From assembly GCA_934573935.1 (NCBI GenBank), contig CAKTMO010000019.1, positions 1-37,143 of the forward strand: a stretch of DNA of 37,143 bases. Reading direction: 5' to 3'. The position numbers and the translations under genes were made by a program. The notes under the pieces are model-generated. The model saw nothing but the letters and a program-made list of their open reading frames with translations. It did no database searches and was not told the DNA's origin. Numbering within the stretch: the stretch's first letter is position 1; each line of letters opens with the position of its first letter. This document shows positions 22,719-31,609 of the stretch, piece after piece. This DNA is from an uncultured Oscillospiraceae bacterium. GTDB taxonomy: Bacteria > Bacillota > Clostridia > Oscillospirales > Oscillospiraceae.

Positions 22719-23986
22719 TCCAACGACTGCGCGGACGCTTCATCCGCATCGCCACGCTGTCGGTGGCGGCGGTCATGCTGCTGCTGACACTGATCCTGAA
22801 CGTGGCCAATTACGCCTCCACCGACGCCGACCTGCGGGGCACCCTGTCGCTGATTTACGAAAACCAGGGCACCATCCCCGTCTCCAACGACGCCACGGTC
22901 TTGCCCCAGCCCGACGGCGGCGATGTGCCGCCTCCCCTGCCGCCCCAGGATGCCCCCGGCAAGCGGGACGGCCATTTCACGCCGGAGACCCCCTTCTCCA
23001 CCCGCTATTTCGTCCTGCGGTATCAGGATGACGGGACGCTGGTGCTGGCGGATCTCACCAAGATCGCCTCGGTGACGGAGGACGATACGGCGGAATATCT
23101 TGCCGCCACCATCCAAAACGGCGAGGGCTACGGCCGCTGCGGCAGCTACCGCTTTTTCGTAGCCCACACCGGCGACAACCAGAACATGGCCATCTTTCTG
23201 GACAGCTATCAGCAGCTGCGGGCCGCGCGCAATGTGCTGGTCTGGTCCCTTCTGGCGGATGCCCTCTGCACGCTGCTGGTCCTTTTGCTGGTGGTACTCC
23301 TCAGCCGCCGCGCCATCGACCCCGTGGTCCGCAGCGCCCAGCAGCAAAAGCAGTTCATCACCGACGCCAGCCACGAGCTGAAGACCCCCATCACCGTCAT
23401 CGCCACCAGCCTGAAGGTGCTGGAAATGGAGGTGGGACAGCAGAAGTGGATCGACAAGGCGCGGGCGCAAACAGAAAAGCTGACAAAGCTGGTCAACTCT
23501 CTGGTGACCCTCAGCCGTATGGACGAGGAGGAGTCCCCCCTGCACATGGCCCCCTTCCCCATCAGCGACGCAGTCAGCGAAACGGCGGAGGGCTTTCGGG
23601 AGCTGTGTCAGGAAAAGGGCCATCCCCTGTCGCTGTCCCTGCCGCCGGAGCTCACCTATTCCGGCGACGAATACGCCGTGCGGCAGCTGGTGTCCATCCT
23701 GCTGGACAACGCCGTGAAATACGCCGCGCCCGACTCCCCCATTTCCCTGTCGCTGGAAAAGGAGCGCCGCGGCGTGATCCTGCGCTGCGCCAACCGCTGC
23801 ACCGATCCCGACAGCATCGATCCCCAGAAGCTTTTCGACCGCTTCTATCAGGCCGATCCCTCCCGCGGTGCAGGAGGCTTCGGCGTGGGATTGTCCATCG
23901 CCCGCGGCATTGCCGAGGGGCATCACGGCGCCATCCACGCCGCCCTTGACGGCGACACCATCACCTTCACCGCCCAGCTGCGGTAA
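22715..23986 (+). CDS. Sensor histidine kinase
   Basis: 423 residues. An N-terminal transmembrane helix (about 10-30), an extracellular loop (about 31-170, Pro-rich near PPPLPPQDAP) and a second helix (about 175-200) are followed by HisKA with FITDASHELKTPI and HATPase_c with LDNAVKYAA. The usual DxGxG G1 box is replaced by ANRCTDPDSIDPQKLFDRFY, a variation seen in some Firmicutes kinases that still keeps the F box and GVGLSIARGI. The gene overlaps the regulator by 4 nt. The signal is sensed outside the cell, in keeping with the surface lipoprotein in the same cluster. Confidence 0.9.
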   Translation: MIQRLRGRFIRIATLSVAAVMLLLTLILNVANYASTDADLRGTLSLIYENQGTIPVSNDATVLPQPDGGDVPPPLPPQDAPGKRDGHFTPETPFSTRYFVLRYQDDGTLVLADLTKIASVTEDDTAEYLAATIQNGEGYGRCGSYRFFVAHTGDNQNMAIFLDSYQQLRAARNVLVWSLLADALCTLLVLLLVVLLSRRAIDPVVRSAQQQKQFITDASHELKTPITVIATSLKVLEMEVGQQKWIDKARAQTEKLTKLVNSLVTLSRMDEEESPLHMAPFPISDAVSETAEGFRELCQEKGHPLSLSLPPELTYSGDEYAVRQLVSILLDNAVKYAAPDSPISLSLEKERRGVILRCANRCTDPDSIDPQKLFDRFYQADPSRGAGGFGVGLSIARGIAEGHHGAIHAALDGDTITFTAQLR

Positions 23987-23995
23987 GGCTTTCTC

Positions 23996-24024
23996 TTGAC
24001 AAATCCCCCGCTTTGCTCCACAAT
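23996..24024 (+). promoter_or_regulatory. Promoter of the PNPOx-family gene
   Basis: TTGACA (23996-24001), 17 bp, CACAAT (24019-24024). Confidence 0.6.
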
Positions 24025-24055
24025 GGAATTACTACGATTTCAGGAGGAACTTGCC

Positions 24056-24544
24056 ATGCGCAGAAAAGAATGTGAACGGGACGAAGCCTTCGCCTGGGAG
24101 GTATTGCAGCACTCCATCTACTCCACCGTGTCCATGACCGCGCCGGACGGCACGCCCTATGCCACGCCGCTGAATGTGGTGGGGGACGAGACCTATAAGG
24201 TGCTATACTTCCACTGTGCCGGCGCCGGTGAGCGCTGGGAGATCCTGAAGGACGGCGCGCCGGTATGCGTCACGGCGGTGTCCGCCGCCACGCTGCTGCC
24301 CAACCAGTTCACCACCGCCTACCGCAGCGCCATGTTCCGCGGACGGGCCGAAGTGGTAACGGACGAGGGGGAAAAGGTGAAGGCCATGCTGCTTTTGTGC
24401 ACCGCCTTTGATCCCAAGGGCATGGGGCGGTTTGAGCAGGCCATGGCCCACTGCCCCGCCAAGATCATCAAGATCGTGCCGGAGATCATCACCGGCAAGG
24501 AGCACGAGATGCAGCAGATGCCGAAAGAGCATCATTGCGGATAA
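24056..24544 (+). CDS. Pyridoxamine 5'-phosphate oxidase-family (NimA-like) protein
   Basis: 162 residues of split-barrel flavin-binding fold. It opens with MRRKECERDEAFAWEVLQHS and continues YSTVSMTAPDGTPYATPLNV, YFHCAGAGERWEILKDGAPV and FTTAYRSAMFRGRAEVV, the pattern of the Nim/PNPOx-like family that binds FMN or heme. Some members reduce nitroimidazoles; substrate cannot be told from sequence. The C-terminus is His/Met-rich (KEHEMQQMPKEHHCG). ATG at 24056 follows AGGAGG. It is a single-gene unit with its own promoter and a terminator at 24574. Confidence 0.85.
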   Translation: MRRKECERDEAFAWEVLQHSIYSTVSMTAPDGTPYATPLNVVGDETYKVLYFHCAGAGERWEILKDGAPVCVTAVSAATLLPNQFTTAYRSAMFRGRAEVVTDEGEKVKAMLLLCTAFDPKGMGRFEQAMAHCPAKIIKIVPEIITGKEHEMQQMPKEHHCG

Positions 24545-24573
24545 TTCTTGATATCTCGTCAATTTATACCGTC

Positions 24574-24600
24574 AAAAACGCCCCTTATTGGGGCGTTTTT
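24574..24600 (+). terminator. Intrinsic terminator
   Basis: AAAAACGCCCC (24574-24584) pairs with GGGGCGTTTTT (24590-24600) around TTATT. Confidence 0.9.
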
Positions 24601-24672
24601 GGTACATAAAAGGCCGTTATCGGTACACATTTTCCCCTTAAAGAGGCCCTGGCAAACGGCAGGCTTTCCATC

Positions 24673-24701
24673 TTGTCATTCGGGAAAACATCTGCTATAC
24701 T
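24673..24701 (+). promoter_or_regulatory. Promoter of the NhaC-type pseudogene
   Basis: TTGTCA (24673-24678), 17 bp, TATACT (24696-24701), followed by AAGGAG and ATG at 24734. Confidence 0.65.
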
Positions 24702-24733
24702 ACGGATAGCTTTCCAGGTAAGGAGAAACTACT

Positions 24734-26079
24734 ATGGCAGAAATGATAATAGCCTTTGCGCCCCTTGTGTTTCTGATCGTTTACGCCCTGAAGACCCGAG
24801 AAAGATGGCCGAGTCCATGATCCTGGCCACACTGCTGGCCATGGTGCTGCTGCACCGGCAGCATTTTCTCACCGGCACCATTGACGCCATGTATGCCACG
24901 CTGTCCAACAGCTCCTATCAGTTCGCCCTCTGCGTCATCATCGGCTTTGGCGCCATGATCGCGCTGCTGCAAGCCTACGGCGCGCTGATGGGCTTCCGCG
25001 ACCTGCTGGCAAAGGTGGCCTCCACGCCCCGCCGCATGCTGCTGCTGGCGTGGCTTTTGTCGGTGGTCATGTTTGTGGACGAGTATCTCAACGCCCTGAC
25101 GGTCACCATCTCCATGCGGGGCATCTGCGACAAAAACCGTATTCCCCGCGAGCATCTGGCGGCGCAGGCCAACATCATGGCCTGCTGCCTGTGCGTCACT
25201 GTTCCGTTCACCAGCTGGACAGCTTTCAGCGTGGGGCTGATCTCGGATTTCGACCTGGGGTTCAACGAGACTATCTGCAGGCCATTCCTTTTATGTTCTA
25301 TCCGCTGTGCATGATGCTGCTGAGTTTGCTGCTGGCGCTGGGGGCGTTCCCCAGGATCGGCGGGCTGAAGCGGGCGTACCAGCGGGTACGCGAGGGCGGC
25401 GCGACCTTTGAGCAGGATGAAAAGGCGGAAAAGCTGGTGGACATCGCCGATGTGGACGAGAGCAACGTATCCTCCGCCTGGAACGCCATTATCCCTCTGG
25501 CGGCGCTGGTGGGCGGCACCGTTCTGTTTGACAACGACCTGCTGCACGGCATCGTCATCACCCTGATCGTGCATCCTGCTGTACGTGATCCCAAAGCGCA
25601 TGACTGTAGGAGAGTATTTTGACCACTTCTTCAACGGGGCCAAGGGCATGACCTCCATCGCCATCGTGGTGGGCTTCGGCCTGATGCTCAGCGACGCCAA
25701 CCGTGGGCTGGGGCTGTTCGACATTCTGATCAACGGCATCGGCGGCACCCTTCCGGCCTGCCTGATCCCGCCGCTGGCCTTTGTGCTGGTGGCGCTGACG
25801 GTGTTCGCCGTGGGCGGCTGCTGGGCGGTGATGACCATTGCCATACCGGTATTCCTGCCCATGGGCGCGGCTGCTGGCGTGGCTGCGCCGCTGATGATCG
25901 CCGCCGTGATGAGCGGCATCACGCTGGGATACAGCCTGTGCTTCTACGCCGACGCCGTGCTGATGACCACCGCCGGTTCCGGCGTGTCCAACATCACCAC
26001 CATCAAAGCCACGACGCCGTATGCCATTGGTGTATCGGTGCTGGCCATCATCGGCTTTCTGCTGTGCGGGCTGATGTGA
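24734..26079 (+). pseudogene. NhaC-type Na+/H+ antiporter, three frameshifts
   Basis: The conceptual protein of about 445 residues is a polytopic NhaC-family antiporter (VMFVDEYLNALTVTISMRGI, TVPFTSWTAFSVGLISDF, GMTSIAIVVGFGLMLSDANR, AVGGCWAVMTIAIPVFLP). It is split over frames. MAEMIIAFAPLVFLIVYALK from ATG 24734 shifts near 24800; the second part runs to about 25265 and shifts at DYLQAIPFMFYP; the third shifts near 25575 at ILLYVIPKRM and runs to the stop at 26079. The promoter, ribosome site and terminator are intact, so inactivation is recent or the three single-base indels are assembly errors. Na+ or organic-acid-coupled antiport is the likely lost function. Confidence 0.8.
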
Positions 26080-26083
26080 AATC

Positions 26084-26118
26084 AAAAAAAGAGACCTTCC
26101 GCCGCGGCGGAGGGTCTC
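26084..26118. terminator. Bidirectional terminator
   Basis: GAGACCTTCCGCC (26091-26103) pairs with GGCGGAGGGTCTC (26106-26118) with one T-G pair. A7 precedes it, so it serves the minus-strand EamA gene strongly and the antiporter gene more weakly. Confidence 0.8.
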
Positions 26119-26130
26119 TCTCATATTTGT

Positions 26131-27012
26131 TCAATCGGTTCGTTTTTTGAAAAGCGCGCCCCAGTTCATTTCCATCACCAGCAGGCTCAGCAGCATCAGG
26201 ACTGCGCCGATGTAGCCTCGGGGCAGCAGCTTTTCGTTGGCGAAGAAATAGGCCACGATGGCGGAGAACACCGGCTCCAGGGTGAAGATGACGCCCACGT
26301 GGCTGGCGGTGGTATACTGCTGGGCCACCGCCTGGATCACAAAGGCGACGCCGGAGCAGAACAGGCCCAGAAAGATGGCCGCGCCCCAAATCCTGGGGGA
26401 GGACGGCAGGCGGGGCTGCTCCACAAGGGCGGAGACCAGCAGCATCAGCACGCCCGCCACGCCCAGCTGGCACACGCCCAGGGTCATGGCGTCCACCTCC
26501 GGCAGCTTGACGGCCTTTTCCGTCACCAGCATATCGGCGGCGTAGCACACGGCGCAGATAAGGCAGATCAGGTCGCCGCTGGCGGGACGGAACTGCTCGT
26601 TCAGCGTCAGCAGGGCCAGACCCACGGTACACAGCAGCAGGGCGACGCCCAGCTTTTTTTCCGGACGGCGGCGGTTGCACAAGAAGTCCAGCAGCGGCGT
26701 GAACACCACCGGCAGAGCACAGATAAAGCCCGCGTTGGAGATGGAGGTATTGGCCACGCCATAGGTGGCGCCGGCGTAGACCCCCACCAGCAGGGTGCCG
26801 ATGATGACGCTATATTTCAGCGTGGCGCGGCTGGCATGCCGCACCTTTTTCCAGAAAATGGGCGCCAGCACCAGAAACGCCAGCAAAAAGCGGAAGGCAT
26901 TCAGGTTCATGGGCTGCAGCTCCGACAGGCACAGGTCCACCAGATAATAGGACACACCCCAGAACAGCGTCACCAGCACCAGCGCCAGATCGGCTTTGCG
27001 CTGCTTTGACAT
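26131..27012 (-). CDS. EamA-family (DMT) transporter
   Basis: A 293-residue permease of the drug/metabolite transporter superfamily with ten hydrophobic helices in two EamA repeats. Landmarks are LVTLFWGVSYYLVDLCLSEL and NAFRFLLAFLVLAP in repeat one, and VGVIFTLEPVFSAIVAYFFA with GYIGAVLMLLSLLV in repeat two. It probably exports a metabolite; the substrate is unknown. The start ATG at 27012 follows GGGAGG, and the promoter is TTGCTT-17-TATACT. It is a single-gene unit between two terminator-bounded neighbours. Confidence 0.9.
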   Translation of the reverse strand: MSKQRKADLALVLVTLFWGVSYYLVDLCLSELQPMNLNAFRFLLAFLVLAPIFWKKVRHASRATLKYSVIIGTLLVGVYAGATYGVANTSISNAGFICALPVVFTPLLDFLCNRRRPEKKLGVALLLCTVGLALLTLNEQFRPASGDLICLICAVCYAADMLVTEKAVKLPEVDAMTLGVCQLGVAGVLMLLVSALVEQPRLPSSPRIWGAAIFLGLFCSGVAFVIQAVAQQYTTASHVGVIFTLEPVFSAIVAYFFANEKLLPRGYIGAVLMLLSLLVMEMNWGALFKKRTD

Positions 27013-27046
27013 GATACACGCCTCCCTTCACGTTCTCTGAAGGGAT

Positions 27047-27075
27047 AGTATACCACATCTTATCCGGAAAAGCAA
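27047..27075 (-). promoter_or_regulatory. Promoter of the EamA gene
   Basis: Minus-strand TTGCTT (27070-27075), 17 bp, TATACT (27047-27052). It abuts the stop of the preceding AI-2E family gene. Confidence 0.65.
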
Positions 27076-28140
27076 TCACTTCCAGAGATGGAGATAGCCG
27101 CCGTCGTGGAGCTGCTTGACGAGCAGCAGCAGGATGGGGCCCAGGATCATGCCCGCCACGCCCATGGCGCAGAAGCCCACATACATGGCAGCCAGGGCGG
27201 GCAGAGGCGGCAGGCCCGCGCTTTGGGCCATCAGCTTCGGCTCCATGACGCTGCGCACCAGCCAGATCACCAGATACAGCGCCGTCAGGGCGATGCCCTT
27301 GGGGAAATTTCCCTCCAGACAGCACAGCACCGCCCAGGGCAGCAGCACCGTGCCGGTGCCGAACACCGGCAGCGCGTCGATGAAGGCGATGATCACGGCC
27401 AGCAGCAGGGCGTAGGGCTGGCGGATCAGCAGCAGCCCCGCCAGAAGCTGGAAGAAGGTGATGACGATCAGCAGGCACTGGGCGCGGAGCCATTTCCCGA
27501 TGGTGGTGATGAGGCTGGCCTTGATGGCGGCGGCGGTCTGCAGCCGCTGGGGCGAGAGCTGCCGCCGGAGGAAGGCCATCAGCTTGGGATAGGCCGCGGC
27601 GGTGAAGAACAGGGCCAGCGCCGTGGTGGCGCAGAACAGCATCACCTGGGGCAGCGCGGACACCATGCTGCCCGCCAGCCGCAGCGCCGCGGGATAGAGG
27701 CCGCTGAGGGCCTCGGAGGCGGTCTGCTCCAGGCGTGCCAGCGCCTGGGTGATCCACTGGCGCACGCCGTCGGGGCAGCCTGCGCAGAAGCTGCGCAGGC
27801 GCTGGGCGATGCGGTCCGCCAGGGCGGGGAGGGCGGACAGCAGCTCCGGCAGGCGCTGGGCCAGCTCCGTGACCTGGCGGATCAGCTGGCCCACCAGCAC
27901 CGCGCCCAGGGTGATGACCAGCGCCAGCAGCGCCAAAGTCAGCACTGCTGCCAGAAAGCCGCGCTTCAGATGCAGCTTGCGCCGGGCCAGGGTGATGACT
28001 GGTTCCATCAGCGCGGCAAAGCCCAACGCCAGCAGAAACGGCAGCAGCCACACCAGCGCATAGCGCAGCGCCAGCCAGCACACCGCCAGCACCGCCGCCA
28101 GATACGCCGCCTTTATCAGAAATGCCTTTTCCCGCTGCAA
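27076..28140 (-). CDS. AI-2E family permease (YtvI-like)
   Basis: A 354-residue multi-helix membrane protein of the AI-2E transporter (PF01594-type) family. It has about seven helices, a central amphipathic region (VTELAQRLPELLSALPALAD and on) and the signature IAFIDALPVFGTGTVLLPWA; the C-terminal helices (GFCAMGVAGMILGPILLLLV) are also typical. In Clostridia and Bacilli this length and architecture match the sporulation membrane protein YtvI, but the role is not proven here. The start is TTG at 28140 after AGGTGATC; no ATG is better placed. It is divergent from the ACT-domain gene. Confidence 0.85.
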   Translation of the reverse strand: MQREKAFLIKAAYLAAVLAVCWLALRYALVWLLPFLLALGFAALMEPVITLARRKLHLKRGFLAAVLTLALLALVITLGAVLVGQLIRQVTELAQRLPELLSALPALADRIAQRLRSFCAGCPDGVRQWITQALARLEQTASEALSGLYPAALRLAGSMVSALPQVMLFCATTALALFFTAAAYPKLMAFLRRQLSPQRLQTAAAIKASLITTIGKWLRAQCLLIVITFFQLLAGLLLIRQPYALLLAVIIAFIDALPVFGTGTVLLPWAVLCCLEGNFPKGIALTALYLVIWLVRSVMEPKLMAQSAGLPPLPALAAMYVGFCAMGVAGMILGPILLLLVKQLHDGGYLHLWK

Positions 28141-28167
28141 ACGATCACCTGTCTCTCAAATTTTTCC

Positions 28168-28196
28168 TTGTAAACGGGGTGGGAATGTGCTACCAT
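28168..28196 (+). promoter_or_regulatory. Promoter of the ACT-domain gene
   Basis: TTGTAA (28168-28173), 17 bp, TACCAT (28191-28196). Confidence 0.6.
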
Positions 28197-28240
28197 AGGC
28201 GTATAGAAGCATTGGGATGCCGCTATGGGAGGAGCAAGCT

Positions 28241-28678
28241 ATGGAGAAGAAAAAGTACTTTATCGTATCCGCCGACGCACTGCCAGAGGTGTTCGTGAAG
28301 GTGGCGGAGGCCAAGCGCATGCTGCAGGTGGGCGAGGCTGCCACCGTGGGGCAGGCGGCCGCCATGGTGGGCATCAGCCGCAGCGCCTTTTATAAGTACA
28401 AGGACGCGGTGCAGCCCTTCCAGAACATGAAGGCGGGGCATATCATCACGCTGTACGCGCTGCTGCGGGACAACCCGGGCGTGCTGTCCAACTATCTGTC
28501 CATTTTTGCCGCCTCCGGCGCCAATATCCTGACCATCAACCAGACCATCCCCACCAATGGCTGCGCCGGTGTCACCGTCAGCGCCGAGACCAGCGACATG
28601 ACGGAGACCATGGACGAGACGATCTCCCATCTGGCCGCCGCCGAGGGTGTGCTGCGGTTTGAGATCATGGCGGGCTGA
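28241..28678 (+). CDS. ACT domain-containing protein (UPF0735/PheB type)
   Basis: 145 residues. An N-terminal helix-turn-helix-like region (about 15-60; ATVGQAAAMVGISRSAFYKY) is followed by an ACT domain (about 70-143; IITLYALLRDNPGVLSNYLS, ILTINQTIPTNGCAGVTVSA). This is the UPF0735/PheB-like architecture, presumed to sense an amino acid and act in regulation. ATG at 28241 follows GGAGG. It is a single-gene unit with its own promoter and a terminator. The hom/thrB genes often found near PheB in Bacillus are not present. Confidence 0.85.
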   Translation: MEKKKYFIVSADALPEVFVKVAEAKRMLQVGEAATVGQAAAMVGISRSAFYKYKDAVQPFQNMKAGHIITLYALLRDNPGVLSNYLSIFAASGANILTINQTIPTNGCAGVTVSAETSDMTETMDETISHLAAAEGVLRFEIMAG

Positions 28679-28711
28679 GTCCCATACCCTATACTATAAA
28701 CAGAAATGGCA

Positions 28712-28750
28712 AAAATTATGAGCGCCCCGCGCATGCGGGGCGCTCATTTT
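28712..28750. terminator. Bidirectional terminator
   Basis: GAGCGCCCCGC (28720-28730) pairs perfectly with GCGGGGCGCTC (28735-28745), with ATTTTG on the plus side and TTTTTG on the minus side. It separates the ACT gene from ftsH. Confidence 0.85.
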
Positions 28751-28752
28751 GT

Positions 28753-30576
28753 TCAGCTGTTGAGGATGCGCATGAATTCCTCGCCGGTGATGGTCTCCTT
28801 TTCGTGGAGGTATTTGGCCAGCTCGTCCAGCTTGGCACGGTCGTTTTGCAGAATGTTGAGGGCCTTTTGGTGGGCCTTCTCCACCAGCTCTACCACCAGC
28901 TGGTCGATCTTGGTCTGGGTCTCGGGAGAGCAGGCCAGGGAGGCGTCGCCGCCCAGATACTGGTTGGTGACGGTCTCCAGGGCCACCATGCCGAACTGGT
29001 CGCTCATACCGTAGCGGGTCAGCATGGCGCGGGCCAGCTTGGTGGCCTGCTCGATATCGTTGGAAGCGCCGGTGGTGATGGAGCCGAACACCACTTCCTC
29101 GGCGGCGCGGCCGCCGGTCAGGGTGGCGATCTTGTTCTCGATCTCCTCTTTGTTCATCAGGTAGTGGTTGCCCTCCTCCACCTGCATGGTGTAGCCCAGG
29201 GCGCCGGAGGTGCGGGGGATGATGGTGATCTTCTGGACGGGGGCGGAGTGGGTCTGGCGCGCCGCCACCAGGGCGTGGCCGATCTCGTGATAGGAGACGA
29301 TCCACTTCTCCTGATCGGTGAGGATGGCGTTTTTCTTCTGATAGCCGGCGATGACGGTCTCGATGCTCTCCTCCAGATCCGCCTGGGTCACCAGCTTGCG
29401 GCCGTCACGGACGGCGCGCAGGGCGGCTTCGTTGACGATGTTGGCCAGCTCCGCGCCGGAGGCGCCGGAGGCCATGCGGGCCACCACGCTGAAATCCACG
29501 TCCTCCGCCACCTTGATCTTGTTAGCGTGTACTTTCAGGATCGCCTCGCGGCCCTTCAGGTCGGGCAGCTCCACGGGTACGCGGCGGTCGAAGCGGCCGG
29601 GGCGGGTCAGGGCCGGATCCAGAGACTCGGGCCGGTTGGTGGCCGCCAAGATGATGACGCCGGAGTTATCCTCGAAACCGTCCATTTCGGTGAGGAGCTG
29701 GTTCAGGGTCTGCTCCCGCTCGTCATTGCCGCCGTACTGACCACCGCCGCTGCGCTTCTGGCCGATGGCGTCGATCTCGTCGATGAACACGATGCAGGGG
29801 GCCTTTTCCTTGGCCTGACTGAACAGGTCGCGGACCTTGCTGGCGCCCATGCCCACGAACATCTCCACGAATTCCGAGCCGGACATGGAGAAGAAGGGCA
29901 CGTGGGATTCGCCTGCCACAGCCTTGGCCAGCATGGTCTTGCCGGTGCCTGGGGGGCCCACCAGCAGCACGCCCTTGGGCATGTGGGCGCCGATGTTCTG
30001 ATATTGGGTGGGGTCATGGAGGTAGTTAACAATCTCCTGCAGGTTCTCTTTGGCCTCATCCTCACCGGCCACATCGGCAAAGCGGATGCCCGCTGTGGAC
30101 TGGACGTAGACCTTGGCATTGGACTTGCCCATGCCGAACATCAGGGAGTCGCCTCCGCCGCCCATCTTTTTCATGAGATTGCGGGAGATCAGCTGGCCGA
30201 TGCCGATGAAGATCACCAGCGGCAGCACCCAGCCCAAAATACTGACCAGCAGAGAGGTCTGCTCGATCTCCTCACCGGTGGTGGAGACGCCCGCGTCCAG
30301 CAGGCGCTGCACCAGGCTGTCGTCGGGCACCATGGCCGTTTTGTAGAGGGTCTTGCCGTCAGCGGAGGTGAACAGGATGCGGTTATCCTGCTGCTGGATC
30401 TCCACCTGGCCGATCTCCTTCTTCTCCGTCATGGACACGAAGGTGTTGTAGTCCACCTCCTTGATCTGATGCTCGGACAGCCACGGCATAGCCAGCAGGT
30501 TGAACAGGAACAGCACCAACAGCGCAACGAAGTAGTAGAAAAGCAGCGGTTTTTTCGGGGTCTTGACTTCTTTCAT
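28753..30576 (-). CDS. ftsH: ATP-dependent zinc metalloprotease FtsH
   Basis: A 607-residue membrane AAA+ protease that degrades misfolded membrane proteins and short-lived regulators as a hexamer. Two transmembrane helices (about 11-32 and 108-128) flank the extracytoplasmic domain. The AAA domain has Walker A GPPGTGKT (207-214), Walker B IVFIDEID (D266, E267) and the SRH ([20 protein letters not shown]). The peptidase zinc site is HEIGH (H430, E431, H434), with Ile where Ala is usual. The start is ATG at 30576 after AAAGGAG; a longer frame to 30654 includes the promoter. It is shorter at the C-terminus than E. coli FtsH, as in many Firmicutes. It is not next to tilS/hpt. Confidence 0.97.
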   Translation of the reverse strand: MKEVKTPKKPLLFYYFVALLVLFLFNLLAMPWLSEHQIKEVDYNTFVSMTEKKEIGQVEIQQQDNRILFTSADGKTLYKTAMVPDDSLVQRLLDAGVSTTGEEIEQTSLLVSILGWVLPLVIFIGIGQLISRNLMKKMGGGGDSLMFGMGKSNAKVYVQSTAGIRFADVAGEDEAKENLQEIVNYLHDPTQYQNIGAHMPKGVLLVGPPGTGKTMLAKAVAGESHVPFFSMSGSEFVEMFVGMGASKVRDLFSQAKEKAPCIVFIDEIDAIGQKRSGGGQYGGNDEREQTLNQLLTEMDGFEDNSGVIILAATNRPESLDPALTRPGRFDRRVPVELPDLKGREAILKVHANKIKVAEDVDFSVVARMASGASGAELANIVNEAALRAVRDGRKLVTQADLEESIETVIAGYQKKNAILTDQEKWIVSYHEIGHALVAARQTHSAPVQKITIIPRTSGALGYTMQVEEGNHYLMNKEEIENKIATLTGGRAAEEVVFGSITTGASNDIEQATKLARAMLTRYGMSDQFGMVALETVTNQYLGGDASLACSPETQTKIDQLVVELVEKAHQKALNILQNDRAKLDELAKYLHEKETITGEEFMRILNS

Positions 30577-30625
30577 GCCCGTTTCTCCTTTCTCTATTTT
30601 GATTTTATCACTATTATTTGGAAGA

Positions 30626-30654
30626 ATTATAGTGACGATACCTGCCGTTGTCAA
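30626..30654 (-). promoter_or_regulatory. Promoter of ftsH
   Basis: Minus-strand consensus TTGACA (30649-30654), 17 bp, TATAAT (30626-30631). A 7-bp inverted repeat, TCACTAT (30608-30614) with ATAGTGA (30629-30635), overlaps the -10 box and start region. Confidence 0.85.
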
Positions 30655-30695
30655 GAAGTGCAGCGGTAAATTTTCTGTGAAATCTGCTGCGGGGT

Positions 30696-30724
30696 TTGCA
30701 AAATGCGGACAAGCCTGCTATACT
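30696..30724 (+). promoter_or_regulatory. Promoter of the MscS-family gene
   Basis: TTGCAA (30696-30701), 17 bp, TATACT (30719-30724), divergent from the ftsH promoter. Confidence 0.7.
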
Positions 30725-30756
30725 GCAGATAACCGTTTTTGGGGGAGGATACCACA

Positions 30757-31575
30757 ATGGATGAGATGAACATTTCCAAGGTGCTGAACACATCGTTGGG
30801 CGGGTTCACTGTGGGGCACATTCTGTCGGCTTTGCTGACGCTGTTGGTGTGCCTGCTGATCGTGCGGCTGCTGATGAAGCTGATCACACGTCTGGTGGAT
30901 CGGGCCCAAAAGCTCAACGAGCGGCTGCAAAAGATCATTCTTACCGCCACGAAAGCGGTGCTGTATGTGCTGACGGCCATCATCACCGCCGGAGCGCTGG
31001 GCATCAACACCACGTCGCTGACAGCGCTGATGTCGGTGGTGACATTGGGCGTGACGCTGGCGGCGGAGGATATTCTGGGCAACGTGGCGGGCGGACTGGT
31101 GATCCTGTCCTCCCACCCCTTTGCCATCGGCGACGTAATCGAGGTGGACGGCACAGAGGGCACTGTGCGGGAGATCACGCTGAACCACACCAAGATCGAG
31201 ACGTATGACGGGCAGATCATCATGCAGCCCAACAAGGCGCTGTCCTCGGCCAAGGTGGTCAACCATTCTGTGCTGGGGCGGCGGCGGATCGTCCACAACG
31301 TGACGGCGTCCTATGACGCGCCCACGGAAGCGGTGCGGGCTGCCTGTCTGGAGGCGGTGGCCGCGGTGGAGGGGGTGCTGGCCGAGCCTGCGCCGGAGGC
31401 GCGGCTTGTGAACTACGGCAACAGTGCCATCGAATACTCTGTCCGCTGCTGGGCCGCCACCGAGGACTACTGGCGCGTATACTTCGCGGTGAAGGAGAAC
31501 CTGCGGGACGCCTTCGCCAAGCACGGGGTCGAAATGACCTATGACCATTTGAACATCCACATGATCGACAAATAA
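30757..31575 (+). CDS. mscS: Small-conductance mechanosensitive channel (MscS family)
   Basis: A 272-residue MscS-type channel, the minimal three-helix architecture. Helices are at about 20-45, 62-85 and 88-115; the pore helix and its following beta domain read LGVTLAAEDILGNVAGGLVI, SSHPFAIGDVIEVDGTEGTV and IETYDGQIIMQPN. A C-terminal alpha/beta vestibule domain follows (about 180-270). It opens under membrane tension during osmotic downshock, releasing ions. ATG at 30757 follows GGGGGAGG. It is a single-gene unit. With the potassium operon and NhaC remnant, it is one of three ion or osmotic systems in the window. Confidence 0.92.
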   Translation: MDEMNISKVLNTSLGGFTVGHILSALLTLLVCLLIVRLLMKLITRLVDRAQKLNERLQKIILTATKAVLYVLTAIITAGALGINTTSLTALMSVVTLGVTLAAEDILGNVAGGLVILSSHPFAIGDVIEVDGTEGTVREITLNHTKIETYDGQIIMQPNKALSSAKVVNHSVLGRRRIVHNVTASYDAPTEAVRAACLEAVAAVEGVLAEPAPEARLVNYGNSAIEYSVRCWAATEDYWRVYFAVKENLRDAFAKHGVEMTYDHLNIHMIDK

Positions 31576-31609
31576 AAAATCTCCCGACCAGAGGGTCGGG
31601 AGTTTTTTT
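31574..31609. terminator. Bidirectional terminator
   Basis: CTCCCGACC (31581-31589) pairs with GGTCGGGAG (31594-31602), with T7 on the right and A6 on the left. It overlaps the stop of the convergent MATE gene by two bases. Confidence 0.9.

Noticed and set aside
28804..30669. 621-codon plus-strand open frame opposite ftsH
   Set aside because: Antisense to an unmistakable ftsH. Composition (Gly, His, Leu, Val) is that of an antisense frame in GC-rich DNA.
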